Source: Coturnix japonica (Eukaryota > Chordata > Aves > Galliformes > Phasianidae). From it: a stretch of DNA of 64,000 nucleotides. Positions 27,501 through 39,049 of the stretch are shown here, piece after piece (positions within the stretch are counted from its first letter, which is position 1; every line of letters starts with the position of its first letter). The notes beneath the pieces are model-generated. The model saw only the letters and a list, made by a program, of their open reading frames with translations. It had not been told where the DNA came from and did no database searches. Where the stretch lies: NCBI RefSeq assembly GCF_001577835.2, contig NC_029526.1:6487761-6551760 (forward strand). The letters are read 5' to 3'. The position numbers and the translations under genes are program-made.

Positions 27501-28419
27501 TAAAATACATGAAATACCAAGTTCTTTGTTCTACGTGCTAAAAATCCACACAAGCGCAGGTAAACGTTTGTCTTTCAACAATGCTGCATTCTTTAGCCTG
27601 CTACAACAGAAAACATTTTAAAAATAGCTGGGAGTGCTTCCTTCTCAAATGGCGCCCTGTGTCCAGTGACATCTATATGCAGCATGTAATTGTTACGTAC
27701 TTATTAGAGCTTCACATCAGTGCTAACTCACCTAATAAAACAAACTCAAACTAAACACACTGCCAATGCCTGGCAGCTCTGCTCCTTCCCTACAGTACTG
27801 GCAGTCATTAGAATTGTTGACAATGGAACTACTCTCTATCCTTGTCCTTTACTCCATCTCATGAAATAAGAAAAAAAACCTGTCCACAACATCTCTCTAG
27901 GGATACAAGGCAGGATGTTCATAGCAAGTGTCTAACAAAAGTAAAGTCTACAAATTAAAGGGAAAAAAAAAGCAAAAAATAAAAAAATAGGCATCAGCGG
28001 AAAAAAAAATAACAAAAGATCTCTTTAAAACATAAAACTGCACATAGTCAACAACTGAAATGACAAGAAGCTACGTAGTAATTTTTATTTATGTATCTAT
28101 TTATTTTGCAACAATGTTAAGACAGATCTTTAGCGGGGCTCTTATTAAGTAGATATTACATTTTTATGCTCTCTCTCTACTCCATCTCCTACCCAGTTCC
28201 TGAAATATAAGAAACTGGGGTGTATTTCGTAGATACAAGAGAGAGAAAAAGAGGGAAAAAAAAAAACCTAAAACTACTGACAGTTGAAAATACAAGTAGC
28301 ACATTAGAAAAAGCTATTATCAAGTTGCCTGGTACTATTAACACTGAGATTGTTTGTGCTATAGGAATTGGCAGCAGATCAACAGGTGCAGCAGAAATGC
28401 TAAGTCACAGCTTACAGCA

Positions 28420-28580
28420 GTGATGGAGCACCTGGTGAGAAGGCAGTGCCCACCCACAGGAGCTCAGGTGCATGCAATGTATCTGAGTGACTGGAAGAGG
28501 CAGAGCCAGGATGCAGCCCTCCCCAGACCTCATTTAAGGGTCAGCAGTGGAGGTGAAGGTTTTCTCTGATGATCTACGTG
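28420..28580 (+). mobile_element. interspersed repeat, possibly an LTR fragment (copy B)
   Basis: Related to the copy at 21955-22180, sharing a GATGGAGCACCTGG-like start and the AGACCTCATTTAAGGG core. Same orientation. Ends are approximate and the family assignment is uncertain. Confidence 0.35.
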
Positions 28581-29019
28581 TTTTTGAAGTGTTCTTAGGG
28601 GTAAGTAGCTTTGCTTTGGTTTAGGTTTTTTTTCCAACTTTGTTTCTGTGTCTATGTTTGTTGGATTTGGGTGTATTTTCATTTGCTGTAGCCTAGGACT
28701 TTGTTGCCCTGCTATCATTGCTATGCTTTCCTTTGCATCACAGTAGGTGGTGCTCATTATTTGGGTTATGTTTTTCTAGCATTAACATTCATAAACAAAT
28801 TGCTCTTATGCTGTTATTTCCTGGCTAAGAGCATGCTTGTGCAGTTTGGTTTGGGGAACAGCTCCTCCCAATTCCAACAATAAAATGGAAACAAAGAAGT
28901 AGATACAAAATGGATTAAACTTTTGATACAAAGGAAGATGACATTAATAGGAAAAGCTTCAACAGATAAGGCTAATAAAGCCAGGTGAATTTTGTTTCCT
29001 GCTTTTAGGAGGAGAAAAA

Positions 29020-29112
29020 AAAGGGGGGGGAGGGAACTTTGGGGAAAAAACAATGAATTCAGTTTTTGGTGGTTTTTTTTTGTTTTTTTTTTGGTGGTTT
29101 TTTTTTTCAGTG
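29020..29112. repeat. low-complexity A/G then G/T tract
   Basis: An A-run and a nine-base G-run are followed by two copies of a GGTGG-plus-T-run unit. It is a simple low-complexity sequence; apparent open frames here are composition artefacts. Confidence 0.85.
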
Positions 29113-30614
29113 CTATAAAGAAAGAAAAGAAAGCATTGTAAATACTGTGAACTCAATTTAAATCCACAGAACTCTATAATCATTAGAGTGGTCCCAGAGA
29201 ATGACAGCAGGGGTTAATTACTACATTGGTATTAAATGGAGGTACCTCACTTAGCCACTTAGCTGGGCCTTAATGAATTCTGCTTGTTTTTTCCAGCTTA
29301 GGTTTAGCTTTTTTTCAGGTCAGAGTAAGTAGAATATGTGAGCACCGGGGAAATTTAGATGGCCACTAAGTGTACCTAACAATTACTACATGTGAAACTG
29401 ATTACAGAACTTTAAGTGGTGTCTTTGCCATTTCAGTCTTCTTCCTCCCTTCTCTCCTCCATATCTCCCAGTGACTATAGGTGCAGCCAATTTCTACACT
29501 AACATTAACTTCAAACTGAAATATCTTCCTACAAAACAACACCCTAAAAGCTTTCACTGGATAGTCTGGTGTAATTGCCTCCTCATAGGTGCCCCTGTAC
29601 AATAGCACTCAGCACAGCACTGCTCATGCTGTTCCCAGCTATGCACTTGCTTGGGTGCAGGGCAGTCTGACTAGAACAAGCCTGGAATATGAGGCTGTCT
29701 GAGTACACCACCATCTGGGAGCTGTTCCACGATGAGGCAGGAAAAGATGGACAGAATACAGAGTGAGCAGTCATTTTTTTTTAGGTAGAAGGTAATAGTT
29801 ACATCAAGGTGGCAATTTATAGGTTACAGCACTGAACCAAACATATCCATTCCCTGATGAAACAAAACCCACAACATTTCAAGAAAAAAGCATCATAGTA
29901 ATGGATTATTTAAGGCCTCCAAGAATGCTTTGATGGAAACTGAGCAGAAAATTAGATAAAATGGAAACAAAGATTTCATTTATATTTGTAGCTATGAAAG
30001 CAGATTTGACAAAAAGAAAGATGAAAGACTCCAAGTTCTGTTGTTGCTTATCCAGAACAGGAGAGAAAACTCAAAAGCCTGCGCATGTGTTTTCCTTTCA
30101 TGGGGGAAGAGGAATACAGTGGAAATTCTAAGCTCTGTAGATTTTCCCTTTGTAGATGCTATATAAGTAGTTCAGTGAAATGAAGGTTGGGCATCATCTG
30201 CCTCCCCATCAACCCCCTGCAATTTTTTTCCCAAAAAGAATTGGCAATTAGATATGATTCAGCATTTTCTGTAAGTAAACTAACATAAATTAAACTATTG
30301 TCTAAACAATACTGGATTAAAGAACCACAAGCTATGATTTTCTAAGAGAGATTGTGAGCAAATTTTACCGATAATACCCAAATTTTACCAATATTATAGT
30401 TAAGACCATAAAATTTCCCAAACCTATTGTTAGAAAATTCTAGTTCTGCATAACCCAGACCAAACAAAGCAGTCTCACGCTCCTTTATTCCACCTTCAAA
30501 TATAGGCTTTAGACATGAGAATGTTGCCTTCTGTTTAGGCAGTGTATAATGTATCTGACCAGGTTATTCACTGGGGAGAAAAACGTATTGAAACTAACAA
30601 CACTGAAGCCTTGC

Positions 30615-31128
30615 GGTTGCTCAGAAAATAACGCCTCCTATTTTATTATGCTGGCCCACAATATCAGAGGCAGATGGTGGTGCTGTGGCTGTAGAGGCTG
30701 AACCTTCCCACCAATATTCCATGACACGTTGCTGTGTGACAGATGGCAGCAGAGAAGCAGTCTGACAGAATGGTCATTGAAGCATGTATGAGGCAAAAGG
30801 GTGTGACTGAATTCCTCCGTGCAGGAGAAAACTGCACCCACTGATGATGGTTGACACTTGTAGACCATTTACGGGGACCAAACAGTGGATGTGAGAATGA
30901 TCAGGTGGTGGCTCATGTGTTTCAGCAGTGGCAACAGTGTGTCACCTCTGATGGTGCAAATTGTTAAAAGCATGCTGCTCTTGTTCATCACTGGTGGAGA
31001 TGGATACCAATTGTAGAGGCCGTGTTGAAGGGCTGTGTTTTGCAGCTGAGAATTTGTTCCATCAAATAGTTTTATAGGCCTCTTTGTTTCCACAGAGAGA
31101 AACAGGAGGCATTACTTTCAAAGCAACC
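30615..31128 (+). mobile_element. Galluhop-type mariner remnant (MITE)
   Basis: The ends form imperfect terminal inverted repeats of about 28 bp: the left end GGTTGCTCAGAAAATAACGC matches the complement of the right end, which finishes GCAACC before a TA. The interior around 30865-30940 contains the mariner transposase stretch encoding GDQTVDV followed by a degraded RWW-type motif, in the plus direction. At ~514 bp it is an internally deleted copy of an element of roughly 1.2 kb. No intact transposase frame remains. Mariners of this kind are known from chicken. Confidence 0.85.
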
Positions 31129-33103
31129 TACTTGTATGTGATATCTTAAATAGAAATAGGGCTTGTTTTCTTCACTTTTCTTCTGTTTTCTTTTTTTTCT
31201 TGTTTTGGCATTATTTACACATAAGCTACCAACAATACCAAGATGAGAAAAAGGAAACTGAACTGACAAAGCATATGACAGTAAGCAGTTTATCAGAAAT
31301 ACTAATGCCCCTTCCCTACCTGCTTCATTCAAGTTAAAGAGGTTCTAGGATTTATAGGAAGTTGGACAAGCATGCTTTGAAGATCTAAAGCAGACAGACC
31401 CAGGGAGAATGTGTCAGCTATTAAGGTTCAGGTAGGGGCAGAAAGTTAGGAAAAGCCATTATCTGCAACTAGGCAGGAAAAAGCTACTCAAAAGTACACA
31501 GTGAAAATACAGGGCTGGCTCTCAGCACACAGTGAGCTTACAGGCTGGCCTGGCTCATCCTTCCCAGCTGACCTAGCAGCTGAGGCAACTACAGAAAATA
31601 ATGCTTCACAGATTTTGGGTCAAGCTGTTCTTCTTCTCTAGGACACGTATTCAGGTGTGAAACAGACAGAAAATAAAGATTGTAGAAAGTAAGTGTAATG
31701 TTTATCTCCTGGTATCTCAGGTTGGATGACACAACCCTCCAGGAAGATTTCAGTATAAGTCATTTGTTGTTGTTTAATCTCCACTAAAATGGAAGGAGCA
31801 CTACACGATCAGATTTTGCTATTCCCATGGAGCCATCAATTCAAGGTTTAACTCAAAGCACCACTAATATTTATACAAATAAGGATTACCTTTAGTATAT
31901 AGAAAAATGTATCAGTACAGCAGAGGTTTGTAAGGCATGACTATATTTCATTCATAGCTCTAACTCTTGTCCTGTGCTGTCATACAGCCTTAAAATGACA
32001 GAGATGCAAACTACTAATGCAGCTTGTGCATTTTTATTATTATTGAAAACAGAGAGGCTGACTTCTTCTTTCTCATAATACTTCACTTTGGTGTTTCAGT
32101 GATCAGATCAGCAGATATGTTTAGCACTATAATGAATGCAGTAACATTGTCACGGCAGGCAAATTGCTGATGGGTACTATCCCCATTTCTCCTATAATTC
32201 CACTTGTACATTCAGCTCTGGTCTGAATTATCTGTTTTGTTCCTGACCTGCAACTCTAAGTGGGCAATTTGACAAACTGAGACTAGTAACTAAGCAATGC
32301 AAGTCAGGTAAGTGTGCAGAGGAGAGAAGAACGTTCAGGATCTAAAACTGCAAGGGCTGTGTTGGTGTCCCCATGCCACTGTGAGAGTTCACAGAAAGAA
32401 GCCATCCTCAAACATCAAAGGAACACTTCTAAGTCAGAAGTAGAGAAATATCAGCTACTTTGCCTTCCAGGATGTTATCGAGGAGCCAAACAATAGACAA
32501 AGGTCAGAAAGGAAGTAATGATGTTACTCTGAAATGATGTTGAAGAAAAATGACAGCAAGGCTGTATTTTAGATAATGTTAGATCAGATAGTACAGCCTT
32601 GAATTAACATTGTAAAAACATCATCAGAACCATGAATTTGGGTACTGTTCTCAAATAGCTTTTTGCAAATATTCATACTTGCACATTTGTCCAAATTTAT
32701 CAAAGCAATAACCATTACTGGTATTACAACTTTTACGAAATTGAGGGTGTTTATGTTTATAATGATATACAAGGCATCCAAAAGAGCTGACATATACAGG
32801 CACAGACCTAAATTTGTGAAAGAACAGTCCTTGTTGAATTTCTGGCCTGCAAATCTACTATATGCACTCTGTACTCTTTCCCAATTCTCAGTGCCCTGCA
32901 TTCTATTTTAGATACGGTTCACTTTTGTCACCTCAGTTTCCTGAGGTTTACAGGGAAGACAAAACATAAGGAAAATATTCTCCTTCTGTCCTCCCAGTGT
33001 TTATGTTGATTTTTGAATGCAGCAAGAACAAATTGCTATTTTTGTATGCTTGTTGAGGATTCAAGATAAGAGCATTCCAGCTATGATTTCTCCTCTGTAA
33101 CAT

Positions 33104-33113
33104 TATATATAAG
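33104..33113 (+). promoter_or_regulatory. TATA box of candidate peptide gene
   Basis: TATATATAAG lies about 30 bp upstream of a plausible transcription start near 33135, in front of a purine-rich leader that ends in a good donor at 33350. Many peptide-hormone genes use a TATA promoter. Assignment depends on the gene model downstream. Confidence 0.4.
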
Positions 33114-33134
33114 ACTAGTTTTTAAAAGGATAAG

Positions 33135-33349
33135 TCACAATTTTTCAGCAGCAAATAAGAGCAGCACAACAGATTGCTATTGTGCATCTTGGATTTTAAG
33201 TAAATTAAACCACTACTTTATTACAGATATTATCTGGAATTAACACTACTACAGTTGTGGATTGAAATAATTCTCCTGGACAAGAAATAAAACAAAAATG
33301 AAGACAAAAACATCCACCCCAGTAAAGAAAAGCAAGGACAGCAGCAGAG
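33135..33349 (+). other. candidate 5' noncoding exon of PTH-like gene
   Basis: The stretch ends GCAGCAGAG followed by donor GTAAAT. An alternative start is an acceptor-like TTATTACAG before 33227. It contains ATG at 33298 (MKTKTSTPVKK...), which would continue across the splice into exon 2 in a different frame from the signal peptide and stop at 34994-34996, so it would act as an overlapping upstream ORF if transcribed. Confidence 0.4.
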
Positions 33350-34534
33350 GTAAATTTTATCACATTTTTTCACTATAGAAGCACAAATGGGAATCAAGAA
33401 GCTCCTTGTACAGTTGAGAATTCACCTACTTTCACAAGAACATGTGACAGTTCAGCTATGGAACTTATTACTAACAGCTAAGTACATCAGGCACATTTGA
33501 CTGACAACAGATGAGAGTACAAGTTAAAAATTTAACAACTTAAGTGCTTTGAAAAGTATTATGAAACTTTCAGTTTCAAGCTTTAATTAAATTCCCATTT
33601 TTTATGTATTCGGATTCAGCTTTTAAGGGCACACATGCTACGGGAGTTTTGTTATTCTCCTTTTATAGGCATCATATCAAATGGTATGTTGGGATGTAGG
33701 AGGGAAAAAAGAAAATGGGAAGCAATGGATGTGGAGAACAAATTACTGTAACAATGAGAAAATAAGTATTACTGTTTACAACAGCTATTCAAAATTTCAA
33801 ACAGAGTAACAAAATTTCAAGCTTGATTCATCTCTAACTCAGAAGCATCGCTCCTCAGAAGTAATCCAGCGATTTCAAGCTAACAACACCTCAGCCAGGT
33901 CTTAAGGGTGAAGTTCAACTCTTCACAAAATACCGGCACAAATCCCATGCACCAGGTGGAGTTTACATAGAATTTAAGAGGCAGGTAACTCTTGTGTCAA
34001 CTTTTCACTCAGGGATCAATTTTGCCTTGGCATATAAAGCAAACATTGGAAGAAAGGTTATTGCATAGTATTTAAGAGGAAAATATGACACTCAGGGAAA
34101 AAGTAAATATCCATCATAGTCTCTGATACTTATAAACTCAAAGTGAATAGGATGGCTATTAGTTCAATCCAGGAGTCTGCATGCTACATACACAACATGT
34201 ACACAATTATACATATTTTTATATGAAATTCAAGTTTTGGTTTTTTTCTTCATAAATACTAGACTCAATAATGCCTCCTAGTTTATATACTTGTATTTAT
34301 TTTGAGAGAGAGGGGAGAAAGGAAAAATATCCTTGAACAATCTTACTTTTCCTGCTCACCAAGGACCCCAAACCTCTAGGGTACCTACACGCAAGAAATG
34401 CCCATAAGGCTTCTGCCATTTACCCACTGATCAGACTAACAAGATGTGAGTTTGAGGGATCAGCTAACTAATGAGCTGCTTTCAGTTACATCAAGTTTTA
34501 CCTAATTTCTTAATACGTATTGGGCTAACACTAG

Positions 34535-34672
34535 CTGTTTATATTATATATAAAAACTTTATGGAATTTTTTTATTATATAAAAATATAAAATATAACAT
34601 TATTAAAAAATAAAAATATATATACATAAATATATATATATATGGAAAGTTTTATATATAAAACTTCATGGA
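34535..34672. repeat. AT-rich palindromic block
   Basis: Nearly pure A/T sequence with repeated TATATA units. It includes a perfect 20-bp palindrome at 34647-34666 (AAGTTTTATA and its mirror complement) and a diverged related segment near 34548-34565. It sits in the presumed intron 1 of the candidate peptide gene. Confidence 0.85.
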
Positions 34673-34877
34673 AAATTATGGTTTGGATTTATGTGAAGAA
34701 TTGCATACTATGAAATATACCACACATTTAAAATACTTCCATCATTTTTTATTGTGATGGATGTTGAATTTGATCATTTGCACATACTATCTAATGCATT
34801 CATGCACTGACTTTTTGCTTTCAAAGTAGATATACAGCAAACCACTCCACTGTGTATTTTGTTTTTGTTTTTTTTAG

Positions 34878-35053
34878 CCAGTGCAGGCAAAAAATCAGTA
34901 CTAGAAGCACAGCAACAGAGGACAAAGCAGAAGGATGAGGGCTGCCCCTTGCATAGCTGTATACCTGGTCCTGCTGCTCACTACCACTTCCTGTGATGCA
35001 CAGCCTCCCATCGTCTACCTTTTGATTTCTTCAGCTACACAACATAAAAGAAG
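34878..35053 (+). other. PTH-like candidate, exon 2 (5'UTR end plus prepro coding)
   Basis: A strong polypyrimidine tract and TTTTTTTAG precede 34878; donor AAG/GTAATT follows 35053. Bases 34935-35053 code for the signal peptide and pro-segment and end in phase 2 (AG of an Arg codon). Confidence 0.55.
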
Positions 35054-38000
35054 GTAATTTTCTTTTTGGTTTTGGATTCAAGTCACAAACTCATGATTTT
35101 TCAGATATGCACACTTTACTTGCCCAAAATTTACAGCATAAAAATACTTGAGTTTACAGCTAACATTCAACACCAAGATTGGGAATAGCTGGCACAAAAA
35201 AAAAAAATTAAAAAATCTAGCTGATAATCTTTTTATCAACTTTTTTCATTGACCTGTTGGAAACAACAGGTCAGTTCTGAGTTGAGTGTTTTAAGGACAC
35301 ATAGATGAAATTGATTCATTTTTCTTGAAACAGCCAAGAGGGCAGGCTTTGATGTATGTGTATTCTCAATATCTAGGAAAAGGAGCAAGCATAAGCAAGT
35401 GCTCAGAGTAGTGGAATTAGGAACAGGAGATATTCACAGAGTTCCTTTTTTCTACAAGGACTTTCTGTACAATCTTCACAAAGAATATGAAGATGGCTTC
35501 TTTTTCTCATGCTCTTAATGCACAAAACAGGAAAAATAACTAATTGCCTGATCCATTACAATATTCAAAGATTTCACCAATAAATGTCAATAAGTTCTGT
35601 AAGTGACAATTTTTGCTTACAAATATGTATATACAATATACATACCTATCCCTAACCTAGAAATCTGCTTTATCAGAGAAATGAGACTGGTCAGTCTTTG
35701 AAATCAAGAGTGCAACTATCATTTAGCTGCTGAATCCTTCTCACTTACTGAAGCAAGGCACAAAAGCTCAGCCTTTCCTGTTACTACCACTAGTGCAATT
35801 TTAATCTGAACAGTGATAGTATTAGTTTGCCAGCTGTGCATAGGTTATAACATCCAAATTATTAAATCCATTTTTATTAGAAAGAAAATTTGGAATAAAA
35901 CAACACAAAATAGATATACATAATAAATCCTGCTATTACTATGTATGGTTATACTGGGCTGAGGTGAGAATGATGTGAAGCTGACTGCATAAGAGATCTT
36001 AAACTACTTCAGTAACAATAATCATTTCCCTACTGTTCTAATACATAAATTTCATACGGGGGTAGAATTGGTGGGAATCTCAGGGCACAGGCCATTTTAC
36101 TTTCCAGGATAGCAGTAGACACTAGGTTTACAATTGTATTTGAGAAAATAAAAATCAGTTTGTTGCAGTTTTGTATCTCTTTAGGACAACATAACCTTAT
36201 GGGATAGCTTTTTACTCCAAATTTAGAAATCAAAGAATTACAGAATGGTTTGGGGTGGAAGGGACCTTAAAATTACCTAGTTCCAATCCCTGCCATATGC
36301 AGGATTGTCACCCATCAGAAATCCGTAAGTTTTCTCAGTTAAGAAGTAGTCTGCGATCCTAATTACCATCCTCTGCTTGGAACAGTTGGCTAATCCATTT
36401 GTGCATCCGCTCCAGAGACAGAGACTCTCATCAGTCTAATTTGTAAGCAGAAGTCAGACTAGTTATTCAGTATTCAGTTCAAATGAGTATTTCATATTGA
36501 GCTAGCTAAAAGAAAAGTAAGGCTTGGCTGGTTAACTAGAAGAGGTGGAAAAAGAAAAGGGGAAAAAAAAAAAAAAGAAAAAAAAAAAGGTGTAATATGC
36601 CCTGCAACTTTGTAAGACTATGCAAATATTTACAAATACACTTTTTCACATTTATGTAATCACTTCTGTTTTATACCTTGTCTCTCAGGACTAACATAGC
36701 ATATTTTCTTTCCTGAGGATTATTACATCATTTTCTAATGGATGACTCCTTCCTCTATTGATGTCTTTTAGTCATATCATCCTTCTTCTGACACCACTTT
36801 CGCCAGTAGGAAGAGGAAACTATTATTTGATTTAGCTCATTTTGATGCTGTGCTGTAGCTAGGCTCTTTGCCCTCGCTATCAGCTCAGAACTGGCAATGA
36901 ACTCTCCTTCTCCTACATGTTATGGCAGTGCTAGTCTATACCCCTTTGTCATACATCATTAGCTGAGATGCTTCCTGTCGGGAGCACTTGGCTGTTATTG
37001 TCCAGAGGTTTCTGCACTTGACAGGAAAAGGCAGTGCTGAGGGTAGAATGTTTGTGAGCTGAAGCAATGCTGGAGGGCATCTGGGCTCATTACTCACTTC
37101 ACCATCTGGAAGCAGCATATTTATCGTTATGAGACCTTACCTCCACCGGGGCACCTTATTTCTGAGATTATCAATGTACTCAATGTAGGCCAGCTGCTCA
37201 GTTAATTGTCAGTGTGCCAAATCCATGCACTGTAATTCTATTGACTGAGCAAAATCAGCTTGTTTGATTAATTGTGATTGTTTCTGGTTTAAACTAGTGG
37301 AACTGAATGAATTAAAAGCCTCAAGCTTTCAGCTACTTTTTCCCAAATAATAAGACAAACTTATAAAGCTTAATGACATGACAGATGCTTAGCAGTGTAT
37401 ACCCTGTGTTCCCACAGGCAGGCTAAACAAGATCTTCCTCACTGTTCTGTGAACATAGTTAAGGAGCCAGTCTGCAGAAGTCTATGCTTTTTCTGTACAG
37501 AATCTAACACCTGACAAAGACATGTCACCAAGAATTCTGAAGTGAAAATCAGATCAGCCCATAAGCCTTAGCTCTGTTTTCACACAGCTTATTGAAAAAG
37601 AAAGTAACGTTTTCTCTTTTTCTTCCTGTTTCCTTGGTGATGGATCAGGAAGTGAATAAATCTTTTCATACACTGTGCTGTGGTCCGTAGTAAATGACAA
37701 TGTAGGGTGTTACCAGTTCCAGCTGTATTTGTGAACTTCTCTTTAGGGATGGTTGGCACTAAATGGTACAGGAAAATAGCTTTGGCAGGGGAAATATGAC
37801 ACAACTCTTACCTTAACTTCCTTTTACTGCAAAATGCATAGCAAGTCACTCAGCCTTTGGTCTCAATTATGTCTGCCATTTACAAAGCTCTTTTTCCCTC
37901 TCCCCTCCCTTTCAGTTATTATCTATAGGTTTCAAACTGTATTATTTTCCTTTCTTGGAGAGCATGACACTATTTCTTCTTGTCTTTTTTTTATTTTTTT

Positions 38001-38634
38001 TTCCAACAACTCCAAATTGGAAGAATTGTATTGTCTGACCAGACTGTATGGAGCACATTATGATCAAATCTCAACCCTCACTGAATTCACAGAAGTCCCA
38101 CAGAGCTTACTACAACCACTAAAATGATTCCCAATTTAATTGATGGTAAATCAAGTATTTTATGTCACAAAGAAGATGTTTTCAAGTTACTGTGGAAATA
38201 ATTCAACCTCCTGGTATTTATTTAATAACTAAAAGACAATTTCAGATGATAAATTAATATATTTTGTTCTTCTTATTACTCTATTTTGTAGAAGAGCTTA
38301 AGTAAGGGCGCATTGCAGGTCCGTACAGGAGAGAGCAAAATTATTTAACAAGCAAAAGCTCCCTCTCGTGGCAGGCTGGCAGAAGGCCCTGAAACAGCTG
38401 CTGGAAGGAAAAAAACCCAGGAGTGCTCACAACACACGTGGTCTGATTATTCCTCGTATTTCTGCTCTCTCTCCAGAGAATTACAACAATATAGACACAA
38501 GAAAATTAATTCCTGTCATAGAAGGTGACAAGAATTATGAGGAAAAAAACAGTAAGGAACTTCACAACCTTAATGTAACTGAACTCAATTCTGGAAAGAG
38601 CAGCAGCATCCCAAATCGTCAGTGCATATATTAG
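34935..38634 (+). CDS. candidate secreted prohormone, parathyroid-hormone family (PTH-L/PTH4-like)
   Basis: Two coding exons, 34935-35053 and 38319-38634, join in frame (phase 2) to give 144 residues. Residues 1-22 form a signal peptide (MRAAPCIAVYLVLLLTTTSC, then DA). A short pro-segment follows and ends HKRR, a basic cleavage site, then SVQERAKLFNKQKL. Mature PTH and PTHrP begin S/A-V-S-E after KR; here Ser1, Val2, Glu4, Asn10, Lys13 and a downstream Trp-x3-Leu-x3-Leu pattern (GWQKALKQLL) agree, though Trp is three residues early and the Leu7/Met8 contacts differ. A noncoding exon 1, a prepro exon 2 and an intron at the basic site are the PTH gene layout. The mature part would be ~104 residues. 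What I infer: a PTH-L/PTH4 orthologue, known from birds, frogs and fish and lost in eutherians. The weak point is that similarity is short and the exon 3 acceptor has a poor pyrimidine tract. Confidence 0.5.
36228..36320 (-). mobile_element. CR1 LINE 3' tail, minus strand
   Basis: AATTACAGAATGGTTTGGGG, then TGGAAGGGACCTTAAA and a CTAGTTCCAA stretch, is the reverse complement of the standard CR1 3' end. It is a short 5'-truncated copy inside the candidate peptide gene's second intron; the upstream border is blurred by divergence. Confidence 0.8.
36556..36591. repeat. A-rich tract
   Basis: AAAAG/GGG-type purine run with two A-runs of ten or more bases. Simple sequence. Confidence 0.85.
38319..38634 (+). 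CDS. PTH-like candidate, exon 3 (mature peptide and stop)
   Basis: Acceptor ATTGCAG; the first G completes Arg, then SVQERAKLF and an open frame of 104 residues to TAG at 38632-38634. Its first part is basic and amphipathic, with a KKPR cluster; the C-terminal part is Asn/Ser-rich with one NVT sequon. A better-looking acceptor 27 bp upstream (before 38292) would meet an in-frame stop at once, so it was not used. Confidence 0.5.
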
Positions 38635-39023
38635 TTAAAAAATAGATTTGGAGAAGTGCTATAATTTAATACTTTAAATTTCACCAGCTTGCTGGTGAAA
38701 GTGATACAGCAAAGGAAAAGTTACTTGAGCTACATACTTCAGCTCTGTTCACAAATAATCAATGCCCAATTTAAAAGAACTATTTTTTTCCACTCTACCT
38801 TGTTTTATGGGGCTTCATTATTTTACTGATAGAAATAATCAGTTTAGAAGTTCAGAATTTTGTGTGAAGTTATCCAAGATGAACCACAATAATTATTTTT
38901 ATGCTGGGTTGACTGCTTCCATGAGAGCCGAGAGAAACAAAGACTTCTAAATCTGAAAAAGTGAAATATTGCTATTGTTTCCCCAAACCAATTTGATTTT
39001 GTATGTGCTCCTTTCTTCTTTAG

Positions 39024-39029
39024 AATAAA
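39024..39029 (+). terminator. candidate poly(A) signal of PTH-like gene
   Basis: AATAAA about 390 bp after the candidate stop codon. It is the first canonical hexamer downstream, giving a 3'UTR of ordinary length. Confidence 0.4.
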
Positions 39030-39049
39030 CAACAACAGAGTCTTTAAAT

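Larger units (their letters stand above)
18536..33100. other. intergenic region, no supported gene
   Basis: About 14.5 kb of AT-rich DNA between NETO2 and the candidate peptide gene. Open frames are short, have no recognisable domains and overlap on both strands. Recognisable content is limited to two related interspersed repeats near 21.9 and 28.4 kb, a mariner MITE at 30.6 kb and homopolymer tracts. Confidence 0.6.

Noticed and set aside
38292-38318. Alternative acceptor with a better pyrimidine tract for exon 3 of the hormone candidate
   Set aside because: Splicing here gives a stop codon after two codons from the prepro exon; the acceptor before 38319 keeps the frame and the cleavage site. 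It remains a weakness of the model and could make a truncated isoform.
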